Shown one piece after another: positions 17,483 through 24,889 of a stretch of 64,000 nucleotides of DNA. The stretch is from Streptomyces leeuwenhoekii. Its GTDB lineage: Bacteria > Actinomycetota > Actinomycetes > Streptomycetales > Streptomycetaceae. The stretch covers positions 7,578,001-7,642,000 of the forward strand of contig NZ_LN831790.1 in the NCBI RefSeq assembly GCF_001013905.1, in the 5' to 3' direction. How positions within the stretch are numbered: the first letter of the stretch is position 1; every line of letters starts with the position of its first letter. The notes under the pieces are model-generated. The model did not search any database. It saw only the letters and a list, made by a program, of their open reading frames with translations, and was not told the DNA's origin. A program made the position numbers and the translations under genes.

Positions 17483-18313
17483 ATGTCCCACCGCTCTGCT
17501 TCCCCCCTGCTCGACGACCGGATCGCCCGCTTGCGCGAGATCGCCCGGGCCGAACCCCACCTCGAAGGCGTCCTGCTCTACGGCTCCTGGACCCTCGGCG
17601 AGGCGGACGCCCACTCCGACATCGAGGCGTACCTCTACGTCCGGGACGATCACGTCGACACCTTCGACGCCCCCGCGTTCCTGGCACGACTGGCGCCGCT
17701 CGAGCTGGCGTACACCAACATGTACGGCATCCTCGCGGTGGTCTTCGACGACCTGATGCGCGGCGAGTTCCACATCACCGCGGCCGGTCCGGGCATCGAC
17801 GAAGTCCCCACCTGGGAAGGGATGGTCCACCTGCCGCGCCCCGAGGCGGCCGTCCTCCTGGACCGCACCGGCCGGCTCACCCGGGCCGCGCGGCGGCTGG
17901 CCGCGTTCCGCCCGCCCGAGCCCGTCACCACCGCGCAGCGACTCACCGACGAGCTGGCCAACTGGACCCTCATGCTCGCCCATGTGCTGAACCGCGGTGA
18001 GATCGCCCGCGCCCACGCCCTGCTGCACTCCGTCATCGCGCCCCAGCAGTTGCAGCTCTGCCGCCTGCTGCGCGGCAGCACCGCCCACTGGCTGACCCCC
18101 AGCCGGGCGCTGGAACAGGACCTGCCCGCCTCCGACCAGGACCGCTACACCGCCACCACCAGCGCCGTCCGCGGTCCCGAAGTCCGCACGGCGGCCCGCA
18201 ACAGTTGGAGCTGGAGCCGGGACCTGAGCGCCGAGGCCGCGGCCCGCTGGTCCCTGCGGCTGCCGGAGAAACTGCACGAGCAGATCAGCGCCCTCCTGGC
18301 GGCGCGCGCCTGA
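17483..18313 (+). CDS. Lincosamide nucleotidyltransferase, Lnu(B)/Lnu(F)-like
   Basis: A 276-residue nucleotidyltransferase close in length and layout to the Lnu(B)/Lnu(F) family (about 267 residues), which adenylylates lincomycin and clindamycin. The GS-x9-D-x-E nucleotidyltransferase signature is visible as LYGSWTLGEADAHSDIEAYL near residues 32-51. NMYGILAVVFDDLMRGEFHI around residue 80 lines up with the matching Lnu(B) segment, and the C-terminal part is helical. The ATG follows CAGGAGAG. It is a solitary gene ended by a perfect hairpin. In a streptomycete such genes may serve self-protection or intrinsic resistance. Drug specificity cannot be proven from sequence, and other aminoglycoside-type transferases remain possible. 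Confidence 0.75.
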   Translation: MSHRSASPLLDDRIARLREIARAEPHLEGVLLYGSWTLGEADAHSDIEAYLYVRDDHVDTFDAPAFLARLAPLELAYTNMYGILAVVFDDLMRGEFHITAAGPGIDEVPTWEGMVHLPRPEAAVLLDRTGRLTRAARRLAAFRPPEPVTTAQRLTDELANWTLMLAHVLNRGEIARAHALLHSVIAPQQLQLCRLLRGSTAHWLTPSRALEQDLPASDQDRYTATTSAVRGPEVRTAARNSWSWSRDLSAEAAARWSLRLPEKLHEQISALLAARA

Positions 18314-18319
18314 CCCGGC

Positions 18320-18351
18320 GCCGGTGCCGCCGCACCGCCGGCGGCACCGGC
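18320..18351 (+). terminator. Hairpin after lnu-like gene
   Basis: Perfect 13-bp arms GCCGGTGCCGCCG and CGGCGGCACCGGC with a 6-nt loop, 6 bp after the stop codon. Confidence 0.8.
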
Positions 18352-18506
18352 CATCGCGGGACGCCCGTCTACCGGCTCCCGCCGCCCGGTAGCCACGCCG
18401 CCGCACCGGGAGCGCGGGCCCGGCCGTGAGCCCGGCGCCGTCCGGGAACGCCCGGCCCGTGCCCGATCCGGCTCGCCCCGGCCGCGGAGGCCCGCCGCGG
18501 AGCGCG

Positions 18507-19022
18507 TCAGTCGAGCCGCGCCTCAAGATCGAGGAGCAGGGTGCGCAGACCGTCGGCGATCCGGCCGCGCTCGTCCGCGCTGAGCGACCTGAGGAGGTCG
18601 GACTCGAAGGCGAAGTGGTTCTCCAGGTCGCGGTCGAGGTCGGACACCGCTTCGGGGGTGAGCCGGACGATGGTGGAGCGACCGTCCTCGGGGGAGGTGG
18701 TCCGGGTGATCCACCCCTCCTGTTCCAGGCGCTTCAGCCGACCGCTCAGGCCGGCGCCGGAGACGAGCATGGCCTGCCGCAACCGGCCCGGGGTGAGGGC
18801 GTAGGGCGGGCCGACCCGGCGGAGCGCGCGCAGTACGTCGAAGTCGCCGAGGTTGCTCACCAGCATCCCGGGGCGACGGCGCAGCCGCCGGTTCTGGGCC
18901 TCGTCGATCAGATGCCCCAGACGCTGAATGCGGGCGAGCACCTCGCTGGGGGAGACGTCGAGCCGGGGGCAGGCGGCGGCCCACTCCTGCGAGGCGGTGT
19001 CGACGGCGTCCGACGCGGACAT
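18507..19022 (-). CDS. MarR-family regulator divergent from an MFS exporter
   Basis: A 171-residue MarR-type protein with a winged helix-turn-helix at about residues 75-125 (LTPGRLRQAMLVSGAGLSGR, then a wing with SPEDGRSTIVRLT). The predicted ATG is at the edge of a 169-bp gap shared with the MFS gene. TAGTTCGC occurs in that gap near the marR start and again, inverted, near the MFS promoter. The arrangement is the usual one for a MarR repressor controlling itself and a drug-efflux pump. Its inducer is unknown. Confidence 0.88.
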   Translation of the reverse strand: MSASDAVDTASQEWAAACPRLDVSPSEVLARIQRLGHLIDEAQNRRLRRRPGMLVSNLGDFDVLRALRRVGPPYALTPGRLRQAMLVSGAGLSGRLKRLEQEGWITRTTSPEDGRSTIVRLTPEAVSDLDRDLENHFAFESDLLRSLSADERGRIADGLRTLLLDLEARLD

Positions 19023-19160
19023 ATTAGTTCGCTCTTTCTCTAAGTGGTCGCTGAAAAGCGTCTCAGGCGTCCCTGGACCTTCTGCGGGCGGGGCGGGCGC
19101 AACCAGGCTAACCGCCGGGGCTGCCTGCCGGGCACGGGAGGATGCCGCTCCACAATTGCT

Positions 19161-19175
19161 TCGTTCGCGAACTAT
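19161..19175. promoter_or_regulatory. Possible MarR operator upstream of MFS gene
   Basis: TTCGTTCGCGAACTA contains the perfect palindrome GTTCGCGAAC. The TAGTTCGC half-site also occurs at about 19025-19032 next to the marR start. Confidence 0.45.
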
Positions 19176-19191
19176 CTATAGCGTGGACGGC

Positions 19192-20589
19192 ATGCACAGC
19201 GAGCACGTCACCCCCTCCCTCGCGGATCCCGAGGCGCGCGCCTCGGTCGCCCCCCGCCGGCGCTCACCCGGCCTGGTCCTGGCGAGCGCGAGCCTGGGCA
19301 CCCTGCTGGTCATCCTGCTGACCTCCGGCCTGAACATCGCCTCCCCGGCCATCCGCTCGACCTTCGACGCGGGCGGGACCGCGATCGGCTGGGTGCTGTC
19401 CGGCTACACCCTCGCCTTCGCGATGCTGTCGCTCACGGGCGGCGCGCTGACCGACCGCTTCGGCGCCCGCCGCGTCTTCCTGGGCGGACTGGGTGTCTTC
19501 ACCGCCTTCAGCCTGGTCGCGGCAGCCGCCCCCACGGTGGCCGTGGTGGTCGTCGGCACCTTCGGCCAGGGGGTCGGCGCCGCGCTGGTGCTGCCCTCGG
19601 CGCTCACCCTCATCCAGTTCGTCTACCAGGACGTTCCCGGACGGCTCTCCTGGGCGATCGGCATGTGGGCGGGGGCCAACGCGCTCGGGGCCGCGCTGGG
19701 TCCCGTGCTGTGCGGGGCGCTGGTGTCGGTGTCGTCCTGGCGGGCCATGTTCCTGGTCGTGTCCGTGCTCGCGGTCGCCTTCGCCCTGGTGGGACGCCCC
19801 GTCCTGCCGCTGCTCCGCGGCGGCGGAGCCCGGCTCGACCTGCCGGGCCTGGTCGTGATGGTGGTGCTGCTGGGGCTGGTGGCCTTCCTGGCCCACGACT
19901 GGCGCGCGCTCCCGGCGTGGGCCCTCGGGGCGGGCGCGGTGGCGGCCGTCGCGGCGGTGTGGCTCTTCGGCCGGGTCGAGCGGCGCGCCGCGGCGCCGAT
20001 GCTCCCGCTCGGCCAGCTCCGGGACGTCCCGTTCAGCGCCAACGCGGTGGTGACCGTGGTCGGTACGGCCGCGTTCTTCGGCCCCCTGTACCTCGTCAGC
20101 ATGGGACTCCAGGACGAACTGGGCATGTCCGCCTTCCAGGCGGGGGTGGCCCTGCTGCCCCTGGCCGGCGGCAACATCGTGGCCGCCCTGGCGGCCGGGC
20201 GGGTGATCGGCCGGCTCGGCGTACGCGGGGCGATGGTCCTCGGGTCCGTGCTCGTCGTCGCGGTCCTGATCCCCATGCCGCTGGTGTTCGCGCGGTACGG
20301 CCTGCTGCTGGTGCTGCTGGTCTTCCTCGGCATGGGCTGGGGCCTGCTGGTGCCGACCACCTCGGCGGCCGGACTGGCCCGGGCGGTGGCGGGCAAGGAG
20401 GGGGTGGCCTCCGGTGTCACGGCCGGCGGCCGGGAACTGGGCGCGGCGCTCGCCGCGGCGACGCTGCTGCCCCTCGGGATCAGGGCGGGGATCTGGGCCG
20501 CGGCCGGTGTCGGCCTCGTGTCGCTGCTGGTGGTACTGGTCTCGGTGCGGGCCGTGGACGGGGCTCCCGTATCCCGGTCGCGTTCCTGA
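19192..20589 (+). CDS. MFS transporter, drug-efflux type
   Basis: A 465-residue integral membrane protein of the major facilitator superfamily with about 12-14 predicted transmembrane helices. It has the loop motif A (GGALTDRFGARRVFLGG) after helix 2 and an antiporter-type motif C (GANALGAALGPVLCGA), both typical of proton-coupled drug exporters of the DHA2 or related groups. The start ATG was chosen because the open frame upstream runs through the regulator gap and lacks membrane features. It is divergent from a marR gene. The exported compound is unknown. Confidence 0.92.
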   Translation: MHSEHVTPSLADPEARASVAPRRRSPGLVLASASLGTLLVILLTSGLNIASPAIRSTFDAGGTAIGWVLSGYTLAFAMLSLTGGALTDRFGARRVFLGGLGVFTAFSLVAAAAPTVAVVVVGTFGQGVGAALVLPSALTLIQFVYQDVPGRLSWAIGMWAGANALGAALGPVLCGALVSVSSWRAMFLVVSVLAVAFALVGRPVLPLLRGGGARLDLPGLVVMVVLLGLVAFLAHDWRALPAWALGAGAVAAVAAVWLFGRVERRAAAPMLPLGQLRDVPFSANAVVTVVGTAAFFGPLYLVSMGLQDELGMSAFQAGVALLPLAGGNIVAALAAGRVIGRLGVRGAMVLGSVLVVAVLIPMPLVFARYGLLLVLLVFLGMGWGLLVPTTSAAGLARAVAGKEGVASGVTAGGRELGAALAAATLLPLGIRAGIWAAAGVGLVSLLVVLVSVRAVDGAPVSRSRS

Positions 20590-20826
20590 CGCGCTCACTC
20601 TCGCCGCCGTACCCCGACACCCGGGGCGCGGCGCGCCGGTGCCGCGAGAAGGCCGGGGCGGTGTGTTTGTGGGCGCCGCCCCGGCCGGTGGACGTCGGCG
20701 ACCCGCCACAGGGGGGGCGCCGAGGCCGTAGGGCCGGACCGGCGCGGTGGGGGAGGGGCGAAGCGGCCGGGGAGGGTGTCCGCTCGTGCGGATGCGGGCG
20801 GAGCGCCGCGTACGGCGGTCGAGGCG

Positions 20827-20854
20827 CGCGCCCCGAGGGTGGCTCCGGGGCGCG
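20827..20854 (-). terminator. Hairpin after VOC gene
   Basis: Perfect 9-bp arms CGCGCCCCG and CGGGGCGCG around a 10-nt loop, about 30 bp beyond the stop of the leftward VOC gene. The stretch 20590-20826 shows no gene. Confidence 0.6.
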
Positions 20855-20883
20855 GGGCCCCGGCGGGCCTGCGGGCCGATCCC

Positions 20884-21266
<383 letters not shown>

Positions 21267-21270
<4 letters not shown>

Positions 21271-21560
21271 GGGGTGCCTTCCGGTGCGTCGGGCCTGAGC
21301 CACCGGCTCAGGGCGCGCTCGAGGGGTTCGGTGTTCAGATCGTGGAACTTGTACCGGCCCTGGCGCCGTGAGACGACCAGGCCCGCGGATTCCAGTACGG
21401 CCAGATGCTGGCTGATCGCCTGGCGGGACAGCCCCAGACCGTGCCTGGTGACCAGCCGTGTGCAGATCTCGAACAGACTCTGGCCGTCCCGCTCCGCCAG
21501 TTCGTCGAGAATGCGCCGACGGGTGGGGTCGGCCAGCGCCTTGAAGACATCCTCCGCCAT
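21267..21560 (-). CDS. ArsR-family regulator
   Basis: A 97-residue ArsR/SmtB-type winged-helix repressor: the N-terminal MAEDVFKALADPTRRRILDE is a hallmark and the recognition helix lies in LSRQAISQHLAVLESAGLV. No cysteine pair of the metal-sensing type is visible, so it is probably a non-metal member. The start at 21560 was chosen over an upstream ATG at 21578 because the upstream codons lie inside a perfect 24-bp palindrome that must be the operator. It is followed by the VOC gene with a 4-bp overlap. Confidence 0.9.
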
Positions 21561-21570
21561 GACCGCCACG

Positions 21571-21594
21571 ATAGGCAAGTGGCGACTTGCCTAT
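21571..21594. promoter_or_regulatory. ArsR operator, perfect palindrome
   Basis: Arms ATAGGCAAGT and ACTTGCCTAT are perfectly complementary around GGCG. The site ends 10 bp before the arsR start, suited to blocking transcription of arsR-VOC. Confidence 0.75.
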
Positions 21595-21718
21595 CAAGCT
21601 CCCCGCTCGATCCGGGTGGCGCAGCTCACGTGTGGGGGTGGCCCCCGGCGCGCAACAGTCGTTCAGGGGACCGGGACGCACCGCTCCCGGGGCCAGGGGC
21701 GAACGGAGGGAGCCGAGG

Positions 21719-22888
21719 ATGCCGACGAGCCGGGATACGGGGAACGAGGCCGTGGGGGCGCTGTGCGGGATTCGGATCGCGGACTTCTCCCGGGTACTGG
21801 CCGGGCCCTACGCGACCATGCTCCTCGCCGACCTGGGCGCCGAGGTGGTGAAGGTGGAGCGTCCCGGCACCGGCGACGAGACCCGGTCCTGGCGCCCTCC
21901 CGCCGACGCCTCCGGTACCTCCACCTACTTCCTCGGCGTCAACCGCAACAAGCGGTCCGTCGCACTGGACCTCTCCACCGGCGAGGGCCGGGAACGGGCC
22001 CGTGAACTGATCGCCGGATCGGACGTGGTGGTGGAGAACTTCCGCCCCGGCACCATGGACAAGCTCGGGCTCGGCCCCCGCGAACTCCTGGCGGCCGACC
22101 CCGGTCTCGTGTACTGCTCCGTCACCGGCTTCGGCACCGGCGCGGGCGCCGCCCTGCCCGGCTACGACCTGCTCGTCCAGGCCGTCGGCGGGCTGATGAG
22201 CGTCACCGGCGAGCCCGACGGCGAACCCACCAAGACGGGCGTCGCCCTCGTCGACGTCATCACCGGTCTGCACGCCTGCCTCGGCATCCTGGCCGCCCTG
22301 CGCCACCGGGAACGCACCGGCCTCGGCCAGGTCGTCGAGGTGAGCCTGCTCGGCTCCCTGCTGTCGGCGCTGGCCAACCAGGCGTCCGGGTACGTGACCG
22401 CCGGGGTGGTGCCGGGGCGGCTCGGCAACGCGCACCCGAGCATCGCACCGTACGAGACCTTCGAGACCGCCGACCGGCCGATCGCCCTCGCGGTCGGCAA
22501 CGACCGGCAGTTCGCCGCGCTGGCGGGGCTGCTGGGACGGCCCGAGCTCGCCGACGACGAGCGGTTCCGCACCAACCCCGACCGCGTCGCGCACCGGGCC
22601 GCCCTGCGCGGCGTCCTCCAGGAGCGGCTGCGCACCCGCACCGCCGACCACTGGGCCGACGTGCTGCCCGTCGCAGGAGTCCCGGCCGGGCCGGTCAACG
22701 CCCTCGACGAGGCGTTCGCGTACGCCGAACGCCTCGGCGTGGAGGCGGTGGTGGAGGCCGGCGGCACCCGCCAGGTCGCCCACCCGGTCCGCCTCAGCGC
22801 CACCCCCGCGCGCTACCGGCTCGCCCCGCCCGCGCTGGGCGAGCACACGGACGCCGTCTTCTCCGCCCGCCGCGGTCACGGCGCCTGA
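21719..22888 (+). CDS. CaiB/BaiF family (class III) CoA-transferase
   Basis: A 389-residue class III CoA-transferase that moves CoA between carboxylic acids. It shows the N-terminal RIADFSRVLAGPYATMLLAD, VENFRPGTMDKLGLG near residue 105, and the likely catalytic Asp179 in TGVALVDVITGLHA. The ATG has a strong GGAGGGAG ribosome-binding site. The family also contains alpha-methylacyl-CoA racemases, which are needed in rubber breakdown. However, the motif around the aspartate and the GYDLLVQAVGGLM segment look like true transferases, so racemase activity is the less likely reading. It is a solitary gene followed by a hairpin. Confidence 0.88.
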   Translation: MPTSRDTGNEAVGALCGIRIADFSRVLAGPYATMLLADLGAEVVKVERPGTGDETRSWRPPADASGTSTYFLGVNRNKRSVALDLSTGEGRERARELIAGSDVVVENFRPGTMDKLGLGPRELLAADPGLVYCSVTGFGTGAGAALPGYDLLVQAVGGLMSVTGEPDGEPTKTGVALVDVITGLHACLGILAALRHRERTGLGQVVEVSLLGSLLSALANQASGYVTAGVVPGRLGNAHPSIAPYETFETADRPIALAVGNDRQFAALAGLLGRPELADDERFRTNPDRVAHRAALRGVLQERLRTRTADHWADVLPVAGVPAGPVNALDEAFAYAERLGVEAVVEAGGTRQVAHPVRLSATPARYRLAPPALGEHTDAVFSARRGHGA

Positions 22889-22897
22889 CGTGCGCGC

Positions 22898-22931
22898 GCC
22901 CGCCCGGCCACCGAGGGGCGGCCGGGCGGGC
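22898..22931 (+). terminator. Hairpin after CoA-transferase
   Basis: Perfect 12-bp arms GCCCGCCCGGCC and GGCCGGGCGGGC with a 10-nt loop, 10 bp after the stop. Confidence 0.75.
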
Positions 22932-22994
22932 GTGGTGCGGCGGTGGAGGGGCTCCATGGGTCCCGGCCCACCGGAAGGGACGGAACACGACGGC

Positions 22995-23036
22995 GGGGCG
23001 GCTGCCGCACCGGTGGTCCGGCGCGGCAGCCGCCCC
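22995..23036. terminator. Second hairpin between convergent genes
   Basis: Perfect 14-bp arms GGGGCGGCTGCCGC and GCGGCAGCCGCCCC around a 14-nt loop. It is the middle of three consecutive hairpins in this gap. Confidence 0.6.
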
Positions 23037-23044
23037 TGCATGGT

Positions 23045-23069
23045 TTCACCGGCCCGCGGGGCCGGTGAA
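23045..23069 (-). terminator. Third hairpin, after the 116-residue gene
   Basis: Perfect 11-bp arms TTCACCGGCCC and GGGCCGGTGAA with a 3-nt loop, 12 bp beyond the stop of the leftward gene. Confidence 0.7.
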
Positions 23070-23080
23070 CGCCACGAGTG

Positions 23081-23431
23081 TCACGGGCGGTTCCCCTTCG
23101 GCTTGCCCCGCTGGTCGGGAGTACCGTGCGGCGGCGGGCTCATGGGCTGCGGAGACGTCGCGGGCGACACGGGGGATCCCGCGTGGCCCTGGGACTGCTC
23201 GGGGCGCAGGGCACCGGGATCTCCCGAGGAGGGCTCGGCACCGGACTTCAACTGCTCCAGGCGGGACGCCAGCAGCTCCGTCACCGGCAGGCGGTCGGCG
23301 TGCGACCGCTCGTACGCCAGCAGCTCCTCCACCTCCTCGACACCCAGCGACCGGATCCGGCTCTCCAGCCCGCCGATCGGCAGATGGTCGTAGTCGGGCA
23401 GGGGAAGGGTGTTGCGGGCGGGGTCGGCCAT
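23081..23431 (-). CDS. Conserved small actinobacterial protein
   Basis: A 116-residue protein not assigned to a functional family. Residues about 10-60 form the conserved part (LPLPDYDHLPIGGLESRIRS then a VEEVEELLAYERSHADRLP helix) seen in small streptomycete stress-associated proteins. The C-terminal 50 residues are Pro/Gly/Gln-rich and probably disordered. No signal peptide or membrane segment is visible. The start at MADPARN follows GAAGTGAG. It clusters leftward with the DUF6479 and ChaB genes, but a joint role is unproven. Confidence 0.7.
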   Translation of the reverse strand: MADPARNTLPLPDYDHLPIGGLESRIRSLGVEEVEELLAYERSHADRLPVTELLASRLEQLKSGAEPSSGDPGALRPEQSQGHAGSPVSPATSPQPMSPPPHGTPDQRGKPKGNRP

Positions 23432-23500
23432 GGTTCTCACTTCCTCTGTACGGCGGCCTTGCAGCGCGGCCGGGGACACGGCGGTCGAAGCGGCGCCGGA

Positions 23501-23866
23501 TCAGCGCCCGCCCGTACCCCCGCTGCCGAACGAGCCGCTGCTGCCCTCGTCCCAGCGGGGCCGCTGCCCCGTCGTGGCGGGACGGTCGCCCATGTTTCCG
23601 TGCCCCTTGAGCTGGTGCGGAGTCAGGCGCTCGTCACTGCGGGGCATCTCGTCGGGTTCGCGGTTCTCCCGCACCTCGCGGACCGGGCCCCCCTCGGGCA
23701 TCCGGGGCTGCTCCTCCGGGCGGGGCGGGGGCGACTCCCGGCGCTTGCTGCGGATACCGATCGCGAAGGCACCGATCAGCAGGGCCACCACCACAACGGC
23801 GGCCACGCCCAGCCCGACACCGAGGGCGCCACGGCCCGCGGCCAGTTCCATCCATGCGGTAGTCAT
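23501..23866 (-). CDS. DUF6479-like small membrane protein
   Basis: A 121-residue protein with one N-terminal transmembrane helix (about residues 15-37) followed directly by a basic RSKRRE stretch and a long charged, Pro/Gly-rich tail with a short HQLKGHGNMGDR segment. This layout matches the DUF6479 family of Streptomyces membrane proteins, whose function is unknown. The tail should face the cytoplasm by the positive-inside rule. It lies between two other small leftward genes. Confidence 0.7.
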   Translation of the reverse strand: MTTAWMELAAGRGALGVGLGVAAVVVVALLIGAFAIGIRSKRRESPPPRPEEQPRMPEGGPVREVRENREPDEMPRSDERLTPHQLKGHGNMGDRPATTGQRPRWDEGSSGSFGSGGTGGR

Positions 23867-23903
23867 GGCACGCGAGTACCCCGCGCGGCCCCGGTCAACC
23901 GGA

Positions 23904-24308
23904 TCACCTCGACCGGGCCGCCCGCGTCTGCGAACGGTTCGCCTTGCGGATCGCGTCGAGCAGCTCCGGCTTGCTCATCCGCGACCGGCCCTCGACCCCC
24001 AGCCGCTTGGCGATCCCGTACAGGTGCTCCTTGGACGCCTGCTCGTCGACGCCCTCCCCGCTGCGGCCGCCCTGCTGCCGCGGCCGGGCCGACCGCGGGT
24101 CCGAGGGCCCCTTGCGGCCGTCCTCCTTGCGCTCCCAGTGGTCACCGACCTTCTCGTACTTGTGTTTGAGCGCTCCGTACGCCACCCGATGCGCCCGCTC
24201 GCCCTCGCCGTACTCCTCCACGGCCGAGTCGTGCGCCTTGATCCAGGTGCGCTGGGCGTCCTGCGGAGACCGCTCCAGGGTCGACGGCAGTTCCTCACGT
24301 CCCGGCAC
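23904..24308 (-). CDS. ChaB-domain protein
   Basis: A 134-residue protein with an N-terminal ChaB domain (PF06150; about residues 5-60), recognisable from LPSTLERSPQDAQRTWIKAH and the AYGALKHKYEKVGDHW end. It has a C-terminal SAP/Rho-N-like helix pair (AKRLGVEGRSRMSKPELLDA). Such two-part proteins are common near stress genes in actinomycetes and may bind nucleic acid through the C-terminal motif. The GTG start at 24308 was preferred because a GGAGG lies 8 bp upstream; the GTG 9 bp earlier sits on that site. The biological role is unknown. Confidence 0.85.
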   Translation of the reverse strand: MPGREELPSTLERSPQDAQRTWIKAHDSAVEEYGEGERAHRVAYGALKHKYEKVGDHWERKEDGRKGPSDPRSARPRQQGGRSGEGVDEQASKEHLYGIAKRLGVEGRSRMSKPELLDAIRKANRSQTRAARSR

Positions 24309-24448
24309 GGGACCCACCTCCGTTTTCTCGCGGTTCGCCGAAGAGTCCACGGGTGCCCGGAGCCGGGGGGTCCGAAAACGGCCGGAACCCTTGGAAACAC
24401 TGGGTGGCGGGCGGGTTTGACGCCCCCGGCCGGGGCTACCCGCGCCAT

Positions 24449-24823
24449 GTGACATCGACGACATCCCAGCAGGAGCTCTTCCGGTTCCTGGAGGACCGCT
24501 TCGCCTGCGCGCAGGCGTGTACCGAGTGCGCCCGCGCGTGCGCGGTGCGGGCGAGCCTCGTGGATCCGGACGGGGCCGAGAACCAGGAACTCGTACGACG
24601 CAAGGGCATCATGTGCGCGGAGGTGTGCGACGCGACCTGCCGCGTGCTGTCCGAGCAGAACCAGGTGGACGAGGAGGCGATCCGCGTCCAGGTCGAGTGG
24701 TGCCGGCAGGTGTGCCTGGAGAGCGCGCACGTCTTCGACGAGCATCCGGGCGCAGTGGAGACCGCGAAGGCGTGCCGCGCCTGCGCCAGGGCGTGCACGG
24801 ACTTCCTCACCACCCTCGGCTGA
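24449..24823 (+). CDS. Four-helix-bundle copper-binding (Csp-like, DUF326) protein
   Basis: A 124-residue all-helical protein with 12 cysteines in CxxxC-type spacing along the helices (CAQACTECARAC, CAEVCDATC, CRQVC, CRACARAC). This is the hallmark of the copper storage protein (Csp) four-helix bundles, which hold many Cu(I) ions inside the bundle. No export signal is visible, so it would be a cytosolic Csp3-like member. The start is a GTG read as part of ATGTGAC; no better in-frame start exists. No copper regulator or pump lies adjacent. The neighbours are stress-type genes and a FAD oxidoreductase. Confidence 0.88.
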   Translation: MTSTTSQQELFRFLEDRFACAQACTECARACAVRASLVDPDGAENQELVRRKGIMCAEVCDATCRVLSEQNQVDEEAIRVQVEWCRQVCLESAHVFDEHPGAVETAKACRACARACTDFLTTLG

Positions 24824-24889
24824 CCACACCGCCGGGCCACTGCGGACGCCCCTCTGGCGGCTCCCGGCCACCGCGTGCTAGCAAGAACC

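Noticed and set aside
21719..22888. Alpha-methylacyl-CoA racemase for the rubber pathway
   Set aside because: The protein is in the same fold family, but the segments around Asp179 and GYDLLVQAVGGLM fit class III CoA-transferases better, and it stands alone 14 kb from lcp.
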